Of a stretch of DNA of 11,669 nucleotides, positions 1-7,942 are shown one piece after another. Under the pieces are notes generated by a model. That model did no database searches. It was not told where the DNA came from and saw nothing but the letters and a program-made list of their open reading frames with translations. This stretch comes from Patescibacteria group bacterium. Its GTDB lineage: Bacteria; Patescibacteriota; Minisyncoccia; Phycocordibacterales; UBA12079. The position numbers were made by a program, and so were the translations under genes. Within the stretch, counting starts at the first letter, position 1. Each line of letters starts with the position of its first letter. The DNA is taken from assembly GCA_018821685.1 (NCBI GenBank), contig JAHJLO010000049.1:1-11669 (forward strand), written 5' to 3'.

Positions 1-131
1 CCGCCAAATGAAACTTCCGCTCGCGAAAGCGACGGAGAACGGCGCGCCGAAGGCGCGCAATGGGGCAGAAAACGCCGTCGCGTAGCGACGAAATGGCTGG
101 GCGATGAAGCGGAAAAGTGGGCGGTTTTGTC
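1..131 (+). repeat. Left arm of 131-bp perfect inverted repeat flanking the recombinase; starts with a tRNA 3' end
   Basis: Every base matches the reverse complement of 1578-1708; the match fails at 132/1577. The first six bases (CCGCCA) equal the last two acceptor-stem bases, discriminator G and CCA of the tRNA-Ser at 1703-1792, here on the plus strand, so a tRNA with the same end probably lies just outside the window. The arm contains perfect hairpins at 42-58 (7-bp stem, loop gaa) and 76-90 (6-bp stem, loop gta) and a third imperfect one near 16-36. It is clearly richer in G and C than the recombinase gene. Read on the minus strand it carries the same C-terminal codons as the recombinase tail. 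If position 1 is a contig end, an assembly fold-back is possible. Confidence 0.95.
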
Positions 132-156
132 TCTTGTTTCGTATCTAAAATATAAT
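127..156 (+). promoter_or_regulatory. Probable sigma-70-type promoter of the recombinase gene
   Basis: A perfect TATAAT at 151-156 has TTGTCT (4 of 6 matches to TTGACA) at 127-132 with an 18-bp spacer. The -35 box straddles the inner end of the left inverted repeat (131), so copying or inverting the repeat would also move most of a promoter element. The predicted start leaves a short 5' leader before the SD at 175-180. Confidence 0.5.
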
Positions 157-188
157 TTTTATCAATTGTTTTTTAAAGGAAAAAAATT

Positions 189-1817
<1,629 letters not shown>

Positions 1818-1850
1818 ATCAAAACTTTAATAAGTATTAGAGTTTCTTTA

Positions 1851-1931
1851 AGAGAGGTCGAACAAGTTCGTCCACCTCCCTCCGGTCGGATTCGAAGCTC
1901 CAACGCTTCTCATCCACTCTGCTACCTCTCC
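1851..1931 (-). pseudogene. Degenerate tRNA-Ser-like remnant
   Basis: On the minus strand it opens with GGAGAGG, a D-arm nearly identical to that of the intact tRNA-Ser, and later has a TTCGAATCC T-loop-like string and a terminal CCTCTCT that could pair with the acceptor start. The D-stem is mismatched, no 7-nt anticodon loop with a 5-bp stem can be drawn, and the T-arm region appears twice in broken form. It is best read as a duplicated and rearranged tRNA-Ser rather than a working gene. Ends are approximate. Confidence 0.6.
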
Positions 1932-1952
1932 AGGTGCTGTTCGTATTCAATT

Positions 1953-2199
1953 TTCTAAAAATACCTGGAGGAATCTTTGGATTTTTCTCTCCCTCGATTC
2001 TATGGTATCTCCTTTCAATATTTAATCGTCCTATTACTTTATCTCTTTTTGGGTTTTTTTTCAAGGGCTGATCTTTTAAATTGAAAGGTTTTTTAAAATA
2101 TTTTTTTTGGATTGCTTCCCTTTGTTTCTCGGAGATTAAAAACAGAGTTTTTATTAACGACGAAGACTTCCATTTCTCGTTGTTTTTTCTTAAATTTCC
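1953..2199. other. AT-rich spacer with no supported gene
   Basis: The stretch has long T and A runs and no conserved-looking reading frame. A 75-codon minus-strand frame (1837-2064) crosses the tRNA remnant and is not believed. Its only clear content is the lead-in to the promoter at 2200. Confidence 0.6.
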
Positions 2200-2227
2200 T
2201 TGACAAATATTTTAACTAATGTAATAA
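2200..2227 (+). promoter_or_regulatory. Strong sigma-70-type promoter for the exported-protein operon
   Basis: Perfect TTGACA at 2200-2205, 16-bp spacer, TAATAA at 2222-2227 (or AATAAT at 2223-2228 with 17 bp). The predicted start near 2234 gives a leader of about 68 nt before the lipoprotein ATG. This is the best -35 box in the window. Confidence 0.65.
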
Positions 2228-2301
2228 TGCCTGCCAGATTAAGTTTGAAAATTAAATATAGATTTGAAAATAAATAGTAAAAAAAAAGGGGGTAACGGGA
2301 T

Positions 2302-2778
2302 ATGTTTATGAAGAAACAATTCTCACCATTTTTTGTCTTGTTGGTACTTTTCTGTTTTGCAGGTTGTGCTAAACAAGATACTGGCAGTTTTAAAAAACTG
2401 CAGATGTCAGTCATGAATGTTTCTTTTGGAATTGTAGATAACAAAGAGGTTATCTATGACGGAAGAAAACAACTAGAGATCTCTAAGGAGGTTAAATCTC
2501 TATCCTTCTTACTAAGGGTTGATAACCCTTATAAATTGGATTACCAGATTTGGTCAGAAATGATTGATGAAGACGGACAGTCTTTCAATTTAAGGCGTTG
2601 GTACTCCTCTAACCGGGAGTTTAACAACAAACCTTACAAAATCGACTGTCCTTTGGACAATCACAAAAAAGTATTTTTCGTTGTTTCAGTCAGAGACCAT
2701 AACGGTCAGGTTTTGTTTGAACTACTGCCACTTGAGTATCAGGTGCAACAGGAAGAGATTGAACAAGGAGGTTATTAA
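2302..2778 (+). CDS. Small exported lipoprotein of unknown function
   Basis: 158 residues. A short basic N-terminus (M-F-M-K-K) and hydrophobic stretch 7-21 end in the lipobox F-A-G-C, with C22 as the expected lipidated residue, so it should be exported by Sec and anchored on the outer face of the membrane. The mature part has alternating hydrophobic and polar residues that suggest a beta-sandwich of roughly 120 residues; no enzyme motif is visible. The start at 2302 is supported by AAGGGGG (2286-2292) 9 nt upstream; the in-frame ATG two codons on is less well spaced. It is first in a probable three-gene unit of exported proteins, 76 bp before the next start with no terminator between. The last codons contain an SD-like AAGGAGGT (2765-2772) with no start codon at a usable distance. 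Family not recognised. Confidence 0.82.
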   Translation: MFMKKQFSPFFVLLVLFCFAGCAKQDTGSFKKLQMSVMNVSFGIVDNKEVIYDGRKQLEISKEVKSLSFLLRVDNPYKLDYQIWSEMIDEDGQSFNLRRWYSSNREFNNKPYKIDCPLDNHKKVFFVVSVRDHNGQVLFELLPLEYQVQQEEIEQGGY

Positions 2779-2854
2779 ATCTCTTCAAAAAAAGATAGAC
2801 AGCAACCAAGATCAAGATTCATCCAATAATTTGTCCCTTAGGAGGGTAAATTCA

Positions 2855-3778
2855 ATGAATGTTCGAAAATTTTATAGTACCGCTACATTAGTAACGGTGG
2901 CGATGTTTTTTTCAGCTGGAACTTGTTTAGCAACCCCGCCGGAATCCGGTGATAGTGATTCTGCTTTTGGCTCCGTGGGTCAGGGGCAAATCCAGGGCCA
3001 CGACGGTTCTTCTTGGACAATGCCTGGAAATGGCTTGACTTCCTATGGAGGATTTCAGGAGCAGAATAACGAAGGTTATCTTGTCGGGGGAAATTATGAT
3101 TCGTCAATTTCCGCAAACCAGTTTGAGGAGCAAAACCATTGGTATGGTTCCTTCTCTGGCGATCCTGATAACTGGACTGGCCAAGGTGGAGGTGGCTACA
3201 TGGCTTCCTACATGAATGGCTGGGCTCGTAAGGAGGGGGGTTTTTGGGGAACCGGGGGCCAATCTCACGAATCCATGATCACTTCTTTCAATTTTGGACC
3301 GGAGCTCGCGGTTACGAATACCTCTGAAAATTTTTCTCAGGGGATTGCCGGCGGTTCTTGGGGTTGTTGGTCAGATGTTTCCAATTGGACAAGTATGTCT
3401 TCTGATAACCTTTATGATCAGTTTGCTACTTCTGGGAACAACTGGGTGTCCCATTCTGGGGAATTTTCTTCCTATTCAAGTTTGAGTGGTAGTGCCTATC
3501 ATAATGGTGGCTACGGTGGAAACATCGAGGGAAACCAGTATGGCGCGACCATGACATCTCAAGGCCCGGACGGTACTTTTCAAACAGGAAACCAAACAGC
3601 CTCTGCAAGTTTGAATGCGGGAACCTATTCCTATGGCAATGCCTATACCGATTACAATGCCGGGATGACCCAAGTTCATTCCTATTCTCAGTACTCTGAA
3701 GGTCCGAACGGATCGCAGTACCAAGAGGGAATGGTCATGACAAATGTCACTCTCAGCGGCGGAACTTATACTCACTAG
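2855..3778 (+). CDS. Secreted Gly/Ser/Asn/Tyr-rich low-complexity protein, unknown function
   Basis: 307 residues from the ATG at 2855, chosen because AGGAGGG lies at 2840-2846, 8 nt upstream, and a signal peptide follows directly (residues 1-26, ending G-T-C-L-A before T-P-P-E). A longer frame from 2681 would overlap the lipoprotein and has no signal peptide. The mature chain is rich in Gly, Ser, Asn, Gln, Tyr and Trp, almost without Lys, with one Cys (C171, in W-G-C-W). The end holds two related repeats, about 235-260 and 281-307, each reading S-[Q/E]-G-P-[D/N]-G-[T/S] near its start and G-T-Y near its end. Composition resembles extracellular structural or adhesive proteins, but no known repeat family is recognised; curli-type spacing was looked for and not found. 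Its codons use more G and C than the pil genes. Surface structure or attachment is inference only. Confidence 0.85.
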   Translation: MNVRKFYSTATLVTVAMFFSAGTCLATPPESGDSDSAFGSVGQGQIQGHDGSSWTMPGNGLTSYGGFQEQNNEGYLVGGNYDSSISANQFEEQNHWYGSFSGDPDNWTGQGGGGYMASYMNGWARKEGGFWGTGGQSHESMITSFNFGPELAVTNTSENFSQGIAGGSWGCWSDVSNWTSMSSDNLYDQFATSGNNWVSHSGEFSSYSSLSGSAYHNGGYGGNIEGNQYGATMTSQGPDGTFQTGNQTASASLNAGTYSYGNAYTDYNAGMTQVHSYSQYSEGPNGSQYQEGMVMTNVTLSGGTYTH

Positions 3779-3803
3779 GATCGATGTGAGTTCCGTCAAA
3801 AAC

Positions 3804-3849
3804 AGGGAATTTCGGACTTCGGTCCGAAATTCCCTAAATTAAATTTTTT
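3804..3849 (+). terminator. Tetraloop hairpin between the two secreted-protein genes (attenuator or mRNA-processing element)
   Basis: A perfect 14-bp stem (3804-3817 with 3822-3835) closes on a C(TTCG)G tetraloop, one of the most stable RNA loops. The T-run is not directly after the stem but 8 bases later (3844-3849), so termination may be partial. It may lower expression of the next gene or protect the 3' end of the upstream message. Confidence 0.65.
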
Positions 3850-3869
3850 GAAGAAAGGAGTTTCGACCG

Positions 3870-4688
3870 ATGAAAATTTCAATGAGAATTATTGCCACAC
3901 TTTGCCTGTCTTTTTCGTTTCTTGTTCCACCTGCTTTTGCAGATGAATTTTTAGCTGATGTTAACACTTCGACTGAAACAACAAACCAGCAAGGGCTTAG
4001 TAACAAGAATGTGATAAGCCCGAATTTCAGTAATAATTTGGACATGACTTTTGAGGCTTCTAAGCCTAAAATGGGATTTGCCGAAATGCCGATGATTCCG
4101 ATGGCAGGAACTGTTCCTGTTTATAGCCATATTCCGGGACGGCCTACCGCTAATTTTACACCAGCGTGGGTTCTGTTTTCCAACATGGGCGAATGTGGTC
4201 AGCTTAAGGACGGTGGCGGATACGTCGTCTTAGAGAGAAAGGAACTGGAAGAAGCTCTTAGCGAAATGGGTTGGTTCTCCGGTGATTCGGTTGATGTACG
4301 TAATCGTTATATTAAGAAAAAAGCCGAACCCCTTGACCGTATTACTGTCTATTTTGTTTCCACAAAAGTTATGGTTGGTTTTCGGGGTACTGGCTATGGT
4401 AATTCTATTGCCGGTGATTCTGAAACAAGTTCCTTCGTTGTTATTTTAGCCTCTTTAATGGATGCTATGAATCATGGAGAAGGTCTCGCTCAGATTACCA
4501 TTGAGGGAACAGAGGAAGAAACAGAATCCTTTTCTTGGAGTATTGGAACCGCTGTGGGAGGAGCTACTGTTAACCAAAATAATAATACTGGAGGAAATAT
4601 AATCGGAGGAACAGGTGTTTCTTCCGGGAAAGGAAAAGTTGTCGCTTTTCCTTTTGCACAGATTCGCTTCGGAAGAGAAGTTATGTGA
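3870..4688 (+). CDS. Secreted protein of unknown function
   Basis: 272 residues. Signal peptide at 1-24 (basic start, hydrophobic core, A-F-A before D-E). The start is supported by AAAGGAG at 3854-3860, 9 nt upstream. The mature part opens with a Thr/Asn-rich segment (30-60), then a more compact region (about 95-215) with alternating strands, then a Gly/Asn-rich stretch (225-252) and a final hydrophobic strand ending I-R-F-G-R. Only C12 (in the signal) and C109 are cysteines. No catalytic motif or named domain is recognised. It follows the Gly/Ser-rich secreted protein behind the tetraloop hairpin and is closed by a strong terminator, so the three exported proteins are likely co-expressed. 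Whether they form one complex is not shown. Confidence 0.85.
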   Translation: MKISMRIIATLCLSFSFLVPPAFADEFLADVNTSTETTNQQGLSNKNVISPNFSNNLDMTFEASKPKMGFAEMPMIPMAGTVPVYSHIPGRPTANFTPAWVLFSNMGECGQLKDGGGYVVLERKELEEALSEMGWFSGDSVDVRNRYIKKKAEPLDRITVYFVSTKVMVGFRGTGYGNSIAGDSETSSFVVILASLMDAMNHGEGLAQITIEGTEEETESFSWSIGTAVGGATVNQNNNTGGNIIGGTGVSSGKGKVVAFPFAQIRFGREVM

Positions 4689-4705
4689 ATCTATATTTTT
4701 GTACC

Positions 4706-4735
4706 AAAAGACGACGCCTCGGCGTCGTCTTTTTT
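4706..4735 (+). terminator. Intrinsic terminator of the exported-protein operon
   Basis: A 13-bp stem (4706-4718 with 4721-4733) rich in G and C in its middle, with a tiny loop and a T-run at 4730-4735. Since the stem begins with four A, the reverse strand also ends in four T, so it may stop the minus-strand gene at 4776 as well. Confidence 0.88.
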
Positions 4736-4775
4736 AATGGTTATATTAGTTCTGTTTTTAATTTGAATTTATTTC

Positions 4776-5030
4776 CTATTTTTTTTTATTCACAACAAAA
4801 ATATAAATAATATCTAATATAGCGAGTGTGTTTAGAAGGAAAAGGGCAATAAACCATTTTGGTTGTCCGTTTTTTGCTGCTCTCCAAAGAGCATAACCTT
4901 TCCATGGTAATACCCATAGCATTATTAAAAAAAGAATAGTGGGAAACCAAATTGGATCAGTCATTATTAGTAACAAAGTGCTTGTGGCATCTTTTGTTCC
5001 TAAAAGGAATGTACTTGTTGCGTTTATCAT
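4776..5030 (-). CDS. DUF5652-like small two-helix membrane protein
   Basis: 84 residues with two predicted membrane helices (about 28-43 and 59-80) around the conserved-looking segment P-W-K-G-Y-A-L-W-R-A-A-K (42-53), and a basic end N-K-K-K. This matches my knowledge of a DUF5652-type family common in Patescibacteria; its role is unknown. No SD precedes either possible start. The ATG at 5030 is favoured by a TATAAT ending 6 nt upstream, which would give a leaderless message. Homologues usually begin nearer residue 23 (ATG at 4964), and residues 4-18 contain two copies of A-T-S-T, so the N-terminal extension could be spurious. It is the only convincing minus-strand protein gene here, convergent with the exported-protein operon. 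Confidence 0.82.
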   Translation of the reverse strand: MINATSTFLLGTKDATSTLLLIMTDPIWFPTILFLIMLWVLPWKGYALWRAAKNGQPKWFIALFLLNTLAILDIIYIFVVNKKK

Positions 5031-5036
5031 AGAATG

Positions 5037-5065
5037 ATTATAACAAAAATTTATTTTTTTGTTTA
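5037..5065 (-). promoter_or_regulatory. Probable promoter giving a leaderless transcript of the DUF5652-like gene
   Basis: On the minus strand, TAAACA (5065-5060; 4 of 6 to TTGACA), 17-bp spacer, perfect TATAAT (5042-5037), then six bases to the ATG at 5030. A start 6-8 nt past the -10 box would fall on the start codon. Confidence 0.5.
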
Positions 5066-5091
5066 GTTTTTTGTGGTATTCTTAGCTTTAT

Positions 5092-5250
5092 ATGAATCCC
5101 GCTAGAGATTGCGAGAAGATTATATAAGCACGTGGATAATAAAATAAGATTAATATTAACATAGGCTTAAATAATGAAATGGAAATTATATTTCCTATCT
5201 CTAACGTGATGAATCCCGTTAAAAAACACTCTGATATTAAAATACGGGAG
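5092..5250. repeat. Intergenic cluster of related short repeats and alternative hairpins
   Basis: The string tgaatcccg occurs at 5093 and again near 5210. The string ctagagat near 5103 has a near inverted partner atctctaa near 5197. A perfect 6-bp hairpin with loop tat sits at 5181-5195. Near 5202-5247, the pairs taacg/cgtta and cccgt/acggg share bases, so the two hairpins cannot form together. This may be a worn palindromic insertion or a leader structure for the gene at 5278. Nothing else is seen between 5066 and 5277. Confidence 0.35.
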
Positions 5251-5277
5251 ATTAATAATTTAAATTAAACAATAAAT

Positions 5278-6519
5278 ATGCAATTTCCTAATGGAATGAA
5301 AAAAATAATTAATATATTTTTAACCTTTATCTTTATTTTTAGTGGTTGGGTAAATATTACATCGGCAGATGAAGTTGTTGATGTTTATTTGTTTGGAAGG
5401 GAAGGTTGTAATTTTTGTCAGTTAGAAGAATCTTTCCTAGAGAGTCTTTCTCAAGAAAGAGAAGATTTTAATTTAATTTATTTAGATGTTGATGATGTTG
5501 AAACAAAGGAAAAATTTAACCAATTAGTTGAATTTCACGATTTACCCAAAGCCACTCCTATTACTCTAATTGGAAATTCAATAATCCAAGGTTTTTCTTC
5601 GGAAGAAATAACGGGAAAATTAATTATAGAAACAATCGATGAACATAAAGGGAAAGCAAATATTAATCTTGATGATTATATTTCAGAAATATCTAATGTT
5701 GTGACTCAGCAAGGATCAGTTTGTAATAACACCGAAGCCACATCTTGTACTCTTAACATTAAACGAAATACCGAAATAAAAGTTCCTCTTATAGGAGTGA
5801 TTGATTATAAAGATTTCTCTTTGTTTTCGATGGCTGTAATCCTTGGTTTTGTTGATGGTTTCAACCCTTGCGCAATGTGGGTTCTTCTTACTTTTTTGTT
5901 GATTCTATGGCAAGTTGGAAATAGGAAAAAAATGTTACAGGTGGCTGGTTTGTTTATTGTTGCTGAAGCTGTTATGTATTGGGCCATTTTGAATTTTTGG
6001 TTTAGTGCCTGGGATTTTATTGGTTTAGACAAATTGATTACTCCTGTTGTCGGGGTCTTGGCCATTGGTGGGGGAGTTTATTTCTTGCGACGATATATGA
6101 AGAATCGGGAAAAACTTACCTGTGACGTAACCAGCGTGGATTATCAGTCAAAAACAGAACAGAAAATAAAAGATTTGATTAAATCTCCGATGACAATTTT
6201 AACGGCTATCGGAATTATAGGAGTTGCCTTTTCTGTAAATATGATTGAGTTTGCCTGTTCCGTTGGAATTCCTCAAGCCTTCACAAAAGTTTTAGAAATA
6301 AATCAATTGGGTGTTTTTGCTGAACAATTTTATATCTTACTTTATACTTTGTTTTACATGGTTGATGATTTTGTTATCTTTGGGCTTGCTCTCTATGGAT
6401 TTGAAAAATTCTATACAGTAGGTCAAAAATATTCTAACCTTTCTTCTTTGGTTGGAGGTATTCTAATGTTAATTTTAGGAGCTTTGCTTCTATTCAATCC
6501 AAGCGCTTTGGTATTTTAA
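5278..6519 (+). CDS. Thioredoxin-fold domain fused to a CcdA/DsbD-like electron-transfer membrane domain
   Basis: 413 residues. An N-terminal membrane segment or signal (about 8-30) is followed by a thioredoxin/glutaredoxin-like domain (32-130) with the redox motif C44-N-F-C47 and a likely cis-proline at T93-P94. From about 178 on there are roughly six membrane helices, with the CcdA-type cysteine pair C198 (in F-N-P-C-A) and C327 (in E-F-A-C-S). The family passes electrons from cytoplasmic thioredoxin across the membrane to extracytoplasmic thiol proteins; here both halves are on one chain. The linker has another close pair, C149 and C157. The start is uncertain: no SD precedes ATG 5278 or the next ATG at 5296 (M7), and both give the same exported domain. 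It is one base from ruvX, so co-transcribed. A client protein is not identifiable; C171 and C109 in the exported trio are single cysteines. Confidence 0.87.
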   Translation: MQFPNGMKKIINIFLTFIFIFSGWVNITSADEVVDVYLFGREGCNFCQLEESFLESLSQEREDFNLIYLDVDDVETKEKFNQLVEFHDLPKATPITLIGNSIIQGFSSEEITGKLIIETIDEHKGKANINLDDYISEISNVVTQQGSVCNNTEATSCTLNIKRNTEIKVPLIGVIDYKDFSLFSMAVILGFVDGFNPCAMWVLLTFLLILWQVGNRKKMLQVAGLFIVAEAVMYWAILNFWFSAWDFIGLDKLITPVVGVLAIGGGVYFLRRYMKNREKLTCDVTSVDYQSKTEQKIKDLIKSPMTILTAIGIIGVAFSVNMIEFACSVGIPQAFTKVLEINQLGVFAEQFYILLYTLFYMVDDFVIFGLALYGFEKFYTVGQKYSNLSSLVGGILMLILGALLLFNPSALVF

Positions 6520-6520
6520 T

Positions 6521-6952
6521 ATGAAATATTTAGGAATAGATTATGGAGAGAGAAATGTTGGCATTGCTGTCTCTGATGAAGACGGGTTATTAGCATTTCC
6601 TAAAATAGTTTTAGATAATGATAAAAACCTGTTCGAGAAAATAAAAGAAATTATTAAGGAAGAAAAAATAGAAAGTGTTGTTGTAGGAGAGTCTGTTAAT
6701 TTTTCAGGTGAACCAAATCTAATAATGAAAAGAATAGTACCGTTTAGAGAAAAATTAGAAAAAGAATTAAGAATGAAAATTCATTGGCAGAAAGAATTAT
6801 TCACAAGTGCAGAAGCGGATCAAATCCAAGGGTCTCCCTTACGTAATGTTAGAAAAGGAGAGCGAAAAGAAAAAAGCGTTAATTTAAAAAAAAATGATGC
6901 TTCAGCCGCCGCTCTTATATTGAGGTCATACCTAGATAAAATTAAAAATTAA
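6521..6952 (+). CDS. ruvX: RuvX/YqgF-type putative pre-16S rRNA nuclease / Holliday-junction resolvase
   Basis: 143 residues, the usual length. RNase H-like fold: G-I-D7-Y-G at 5-9 followed by V-G-I-A-V-S-D19, the V-V-V-G-E segment at 53-57, the E-L-F-T-S-A-E-A segment at 92-99 and the C-terminal D126-A-S-A-A-A-L-I-L. The conserved acidic residues D7 and D126 are present; the third is probably E57 or E98. Family members process the 5' end of 16S rRNA (YqgF) and were first proposed as Holliday-junction resolvases. It begins one base after the upstream stop with no SD, so translation is probably coupled or SD-independent. Confidence 0.93.
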   Translation: MKYLGIDYGERNVGIAVSDEDGLLAFPKIVLDNDKNLFEKIKEIIKEEKIESVVVGESVNFSGEPNLIMKRIVPFREKLEKELRMKIHWQKELFTSAEADQIQGSPLRNVRKGERKEKSVNLKKNDASAAALILRSYLDKIKN

Positions 6953-6976
6953 TTTAAAGCCTTCGAGTTAAAAAAT

Positions 6977-7309
6977 ATGGAAAATATACAATTTGAAGAT
7001 TTTGCAAAACTAGATATTAGAATAGGAACAATTAAAACAGCTGAGAAGGTCGAAGATGCCGACCGTCTTTTTGTTTTTAAGGTTGATGTGGGGGAAGAAA
7101 ATGAAAGGCAGATAATTTCAGGAGTAGCTGAATATTTTTCTGAACCAGAGGACCTTGTCGGTAAACAAGTGCCAGTTCTTATGAATTTGGAACCAAGAAG
7201 AATAAGAGGGATTGAGAGCCAGGGGATGATTTTATATGTATCTGACGAAGAGGGGTTAACAACTTTAGAACCGGGTAGGGAAATGATATCTGGTTCGGTA
7301 GTTAAATAA
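6977..7309 (+). CDS. Stand-alone tRNA-binding (EMAP/CsaA-like, MetRS C-terminal-like) protein
   Basis: 110 residues forming one OB-fold tRNA-binding domain. Family signatures are L-D-I-R-I-G-T-I at 12-19, V-E-D-A-D-R-L at 25-31, R-Q-I-I-S-G-V-A-E-Y at 44-53, the N-L-E-P-R-R-I-R-G segment at 70-78 and S-Q-G-M-I-L at 81-86. Relatives either form the C-terminal dimerisation domain of methionyl-tRNA synthetase or act as separate dimeric tRNA-binding proteins (Trbp111, CsaA). Here it is a separate gene, 24 bp after ruvX and 6 bp before the VTT-domain gene. It could supply the missing C-terminal domain to a short MetRS encoded elsewhere. No SD is seen. Confidence 0.93.
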   Translation: MENIQFEDFAKLDIRIGTIKTAEKVEDADRLFVFKVDVGEENERQIISGVAEYFSEPEDLVGKQVPVLMNLEPRRIRGIESQGMILYVSDEEGLTTLEPGREMISGSVVK

Positions 7310-7315
7310 TTAAAA

Positions 7316-7909
7316 ATGATTTTAGAACTTTTATATAAATTTAAAACGAAAGTAAGAGATTGGTCAGTTGAACATGTCCATGGTACCCGAGCAAAGTTTT
7401 GGCTTGCGATCCTTTCTTTTTCGGAGGCTTCTTTTTTTGTAGTTCCTCCTGACGTTTTTCTTATTACAATTCTTGCTGTGAATGCCCAAAGGTGGGTGAT
7501 GTATTCATCCATAACTACAATCTTTTCTATTTTAGGAGGTATCGTTGGATATGGTATCGGTATTTTCTTTTTTGATTTTATCGGTGAACCTATAATTGCT
7601 TTGTATAATTTGCAGGATCAAATGTTAGTTGTTGCAGAAAAATTTAATCAGAATGCTTTTTTGGCTGTTTTGGTTTCGGCTTTCACGCCCATTCCTTTTA
7701 AAATTTTTACGATTTCGGGAGGTTTTTTCAAAATTAATTTTTTACATTTTTTAAGTGCTTCTATTATAGGGAGAAGCGCTAGATTTTTCCTTGTTGGTTT
7801 CGTTATGAAAAAATATGGTAAAAAGATGACCAGTTATCTTTTTAAATACTTTGATATCGCAACTCTTGGTTTAATTTTACTGTTAATAATTATCCTATTT
7901 TTGATTTAA
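7316..7909 (+). CDS. VTT-domain (DedA/YqaA-like) membrane protein
   Basis: 197 residues, with about four or five membrane segments. Hallmarks of the VTT (SNARE-associated/DedA) fold are the S-E-A-S-F-F stretch at 36-41 followed by P-P-D (44-46), the G-I-V-G-Y-G-I-G motif at 75-82, the re-entrant F-T-P-I-P-F-K at 123-129 with following G-G, and G-R-S-A-R at 152-156. DedA relatives act in membrane homeostasis and lipid-carrier or lipid movement; the YqaA subgroup is poorly characterised. It is the last gene of the plus-strand block starting at 5278, with a 6-bp gap and no SD. No terminator follows; the next gene has its own promoter. Confidence 0.9.
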   Translation: MILELLYKFKTKVRDWSVEHVHGTRAKFWLAILSFSEASFFVVPPDVFLITILAVNAQRWVMYSSITTIFSILGGIVGYGIGIFFFDFIGEPIIALYNLQDQMLVVAEKFNQNAFLAVLVSAFTPIPFKIFTISGGFFKINFLHFLSASIIGRSARFFLVGFVMKKYGKKMTSYLFKYFDIATLGLILLLIIILFLI

Positions 7910-7934
7910 CTTATATTCTTTCGTGGGTTATAAT
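7906..7934 (+). promoter_or_regulatory. Promoter of the pil operon, probably giving a leaderless transcript
   Basis: TTAACT at 7906-7911 (4 of 6 to TTGACA), 17-bp spacer, perfect TATAAT at 7929-7934, and ATG at 7943, only eight bases later. The -10 box is the centre of a 16-base palindrome (gggtta-taat-taaccc, 7925-7940), which could be a repressor site over the promoter. Confidence 0.55.
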
Positions 7935-7942
7935 TAACCCTA

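Noticed and set aside
1851..1931. Functional second tRNA-Ser or tRNA-Sec
   Set aside because: No normal anticodon arm can be drawn, and the D-stem and T-arm are broken.
1837..2064. 75-codon minus-strand frame
   Set aside because: It overlaps the tRNA-Ser remnant, has no SD in place, and shows no conserved-looking domain.
2765..2772. AAGGAGGT as an SD for a hidden small gene
   Set aside because: No ATG, GTG or TTG lies at a usable distance; the bases encode the lipoprotein C-terminus.
2681..2854. Longer start (ATG 2681) for the secreted Gly/Ser-rich protein
   Set aside because: It would overlap the lipoprotein out of frame for nearly 100 bp and place the signal peptide inside the chain; ATG 2855 has a strong SD.
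6949..7512. 187-codon minus-strand frame opposite the tRNA-binding and VTT genes
   Set aside because: It is antisense to two genes with clear family motifs, and its Ser/Ile-rich product is typical of a shadow frame.
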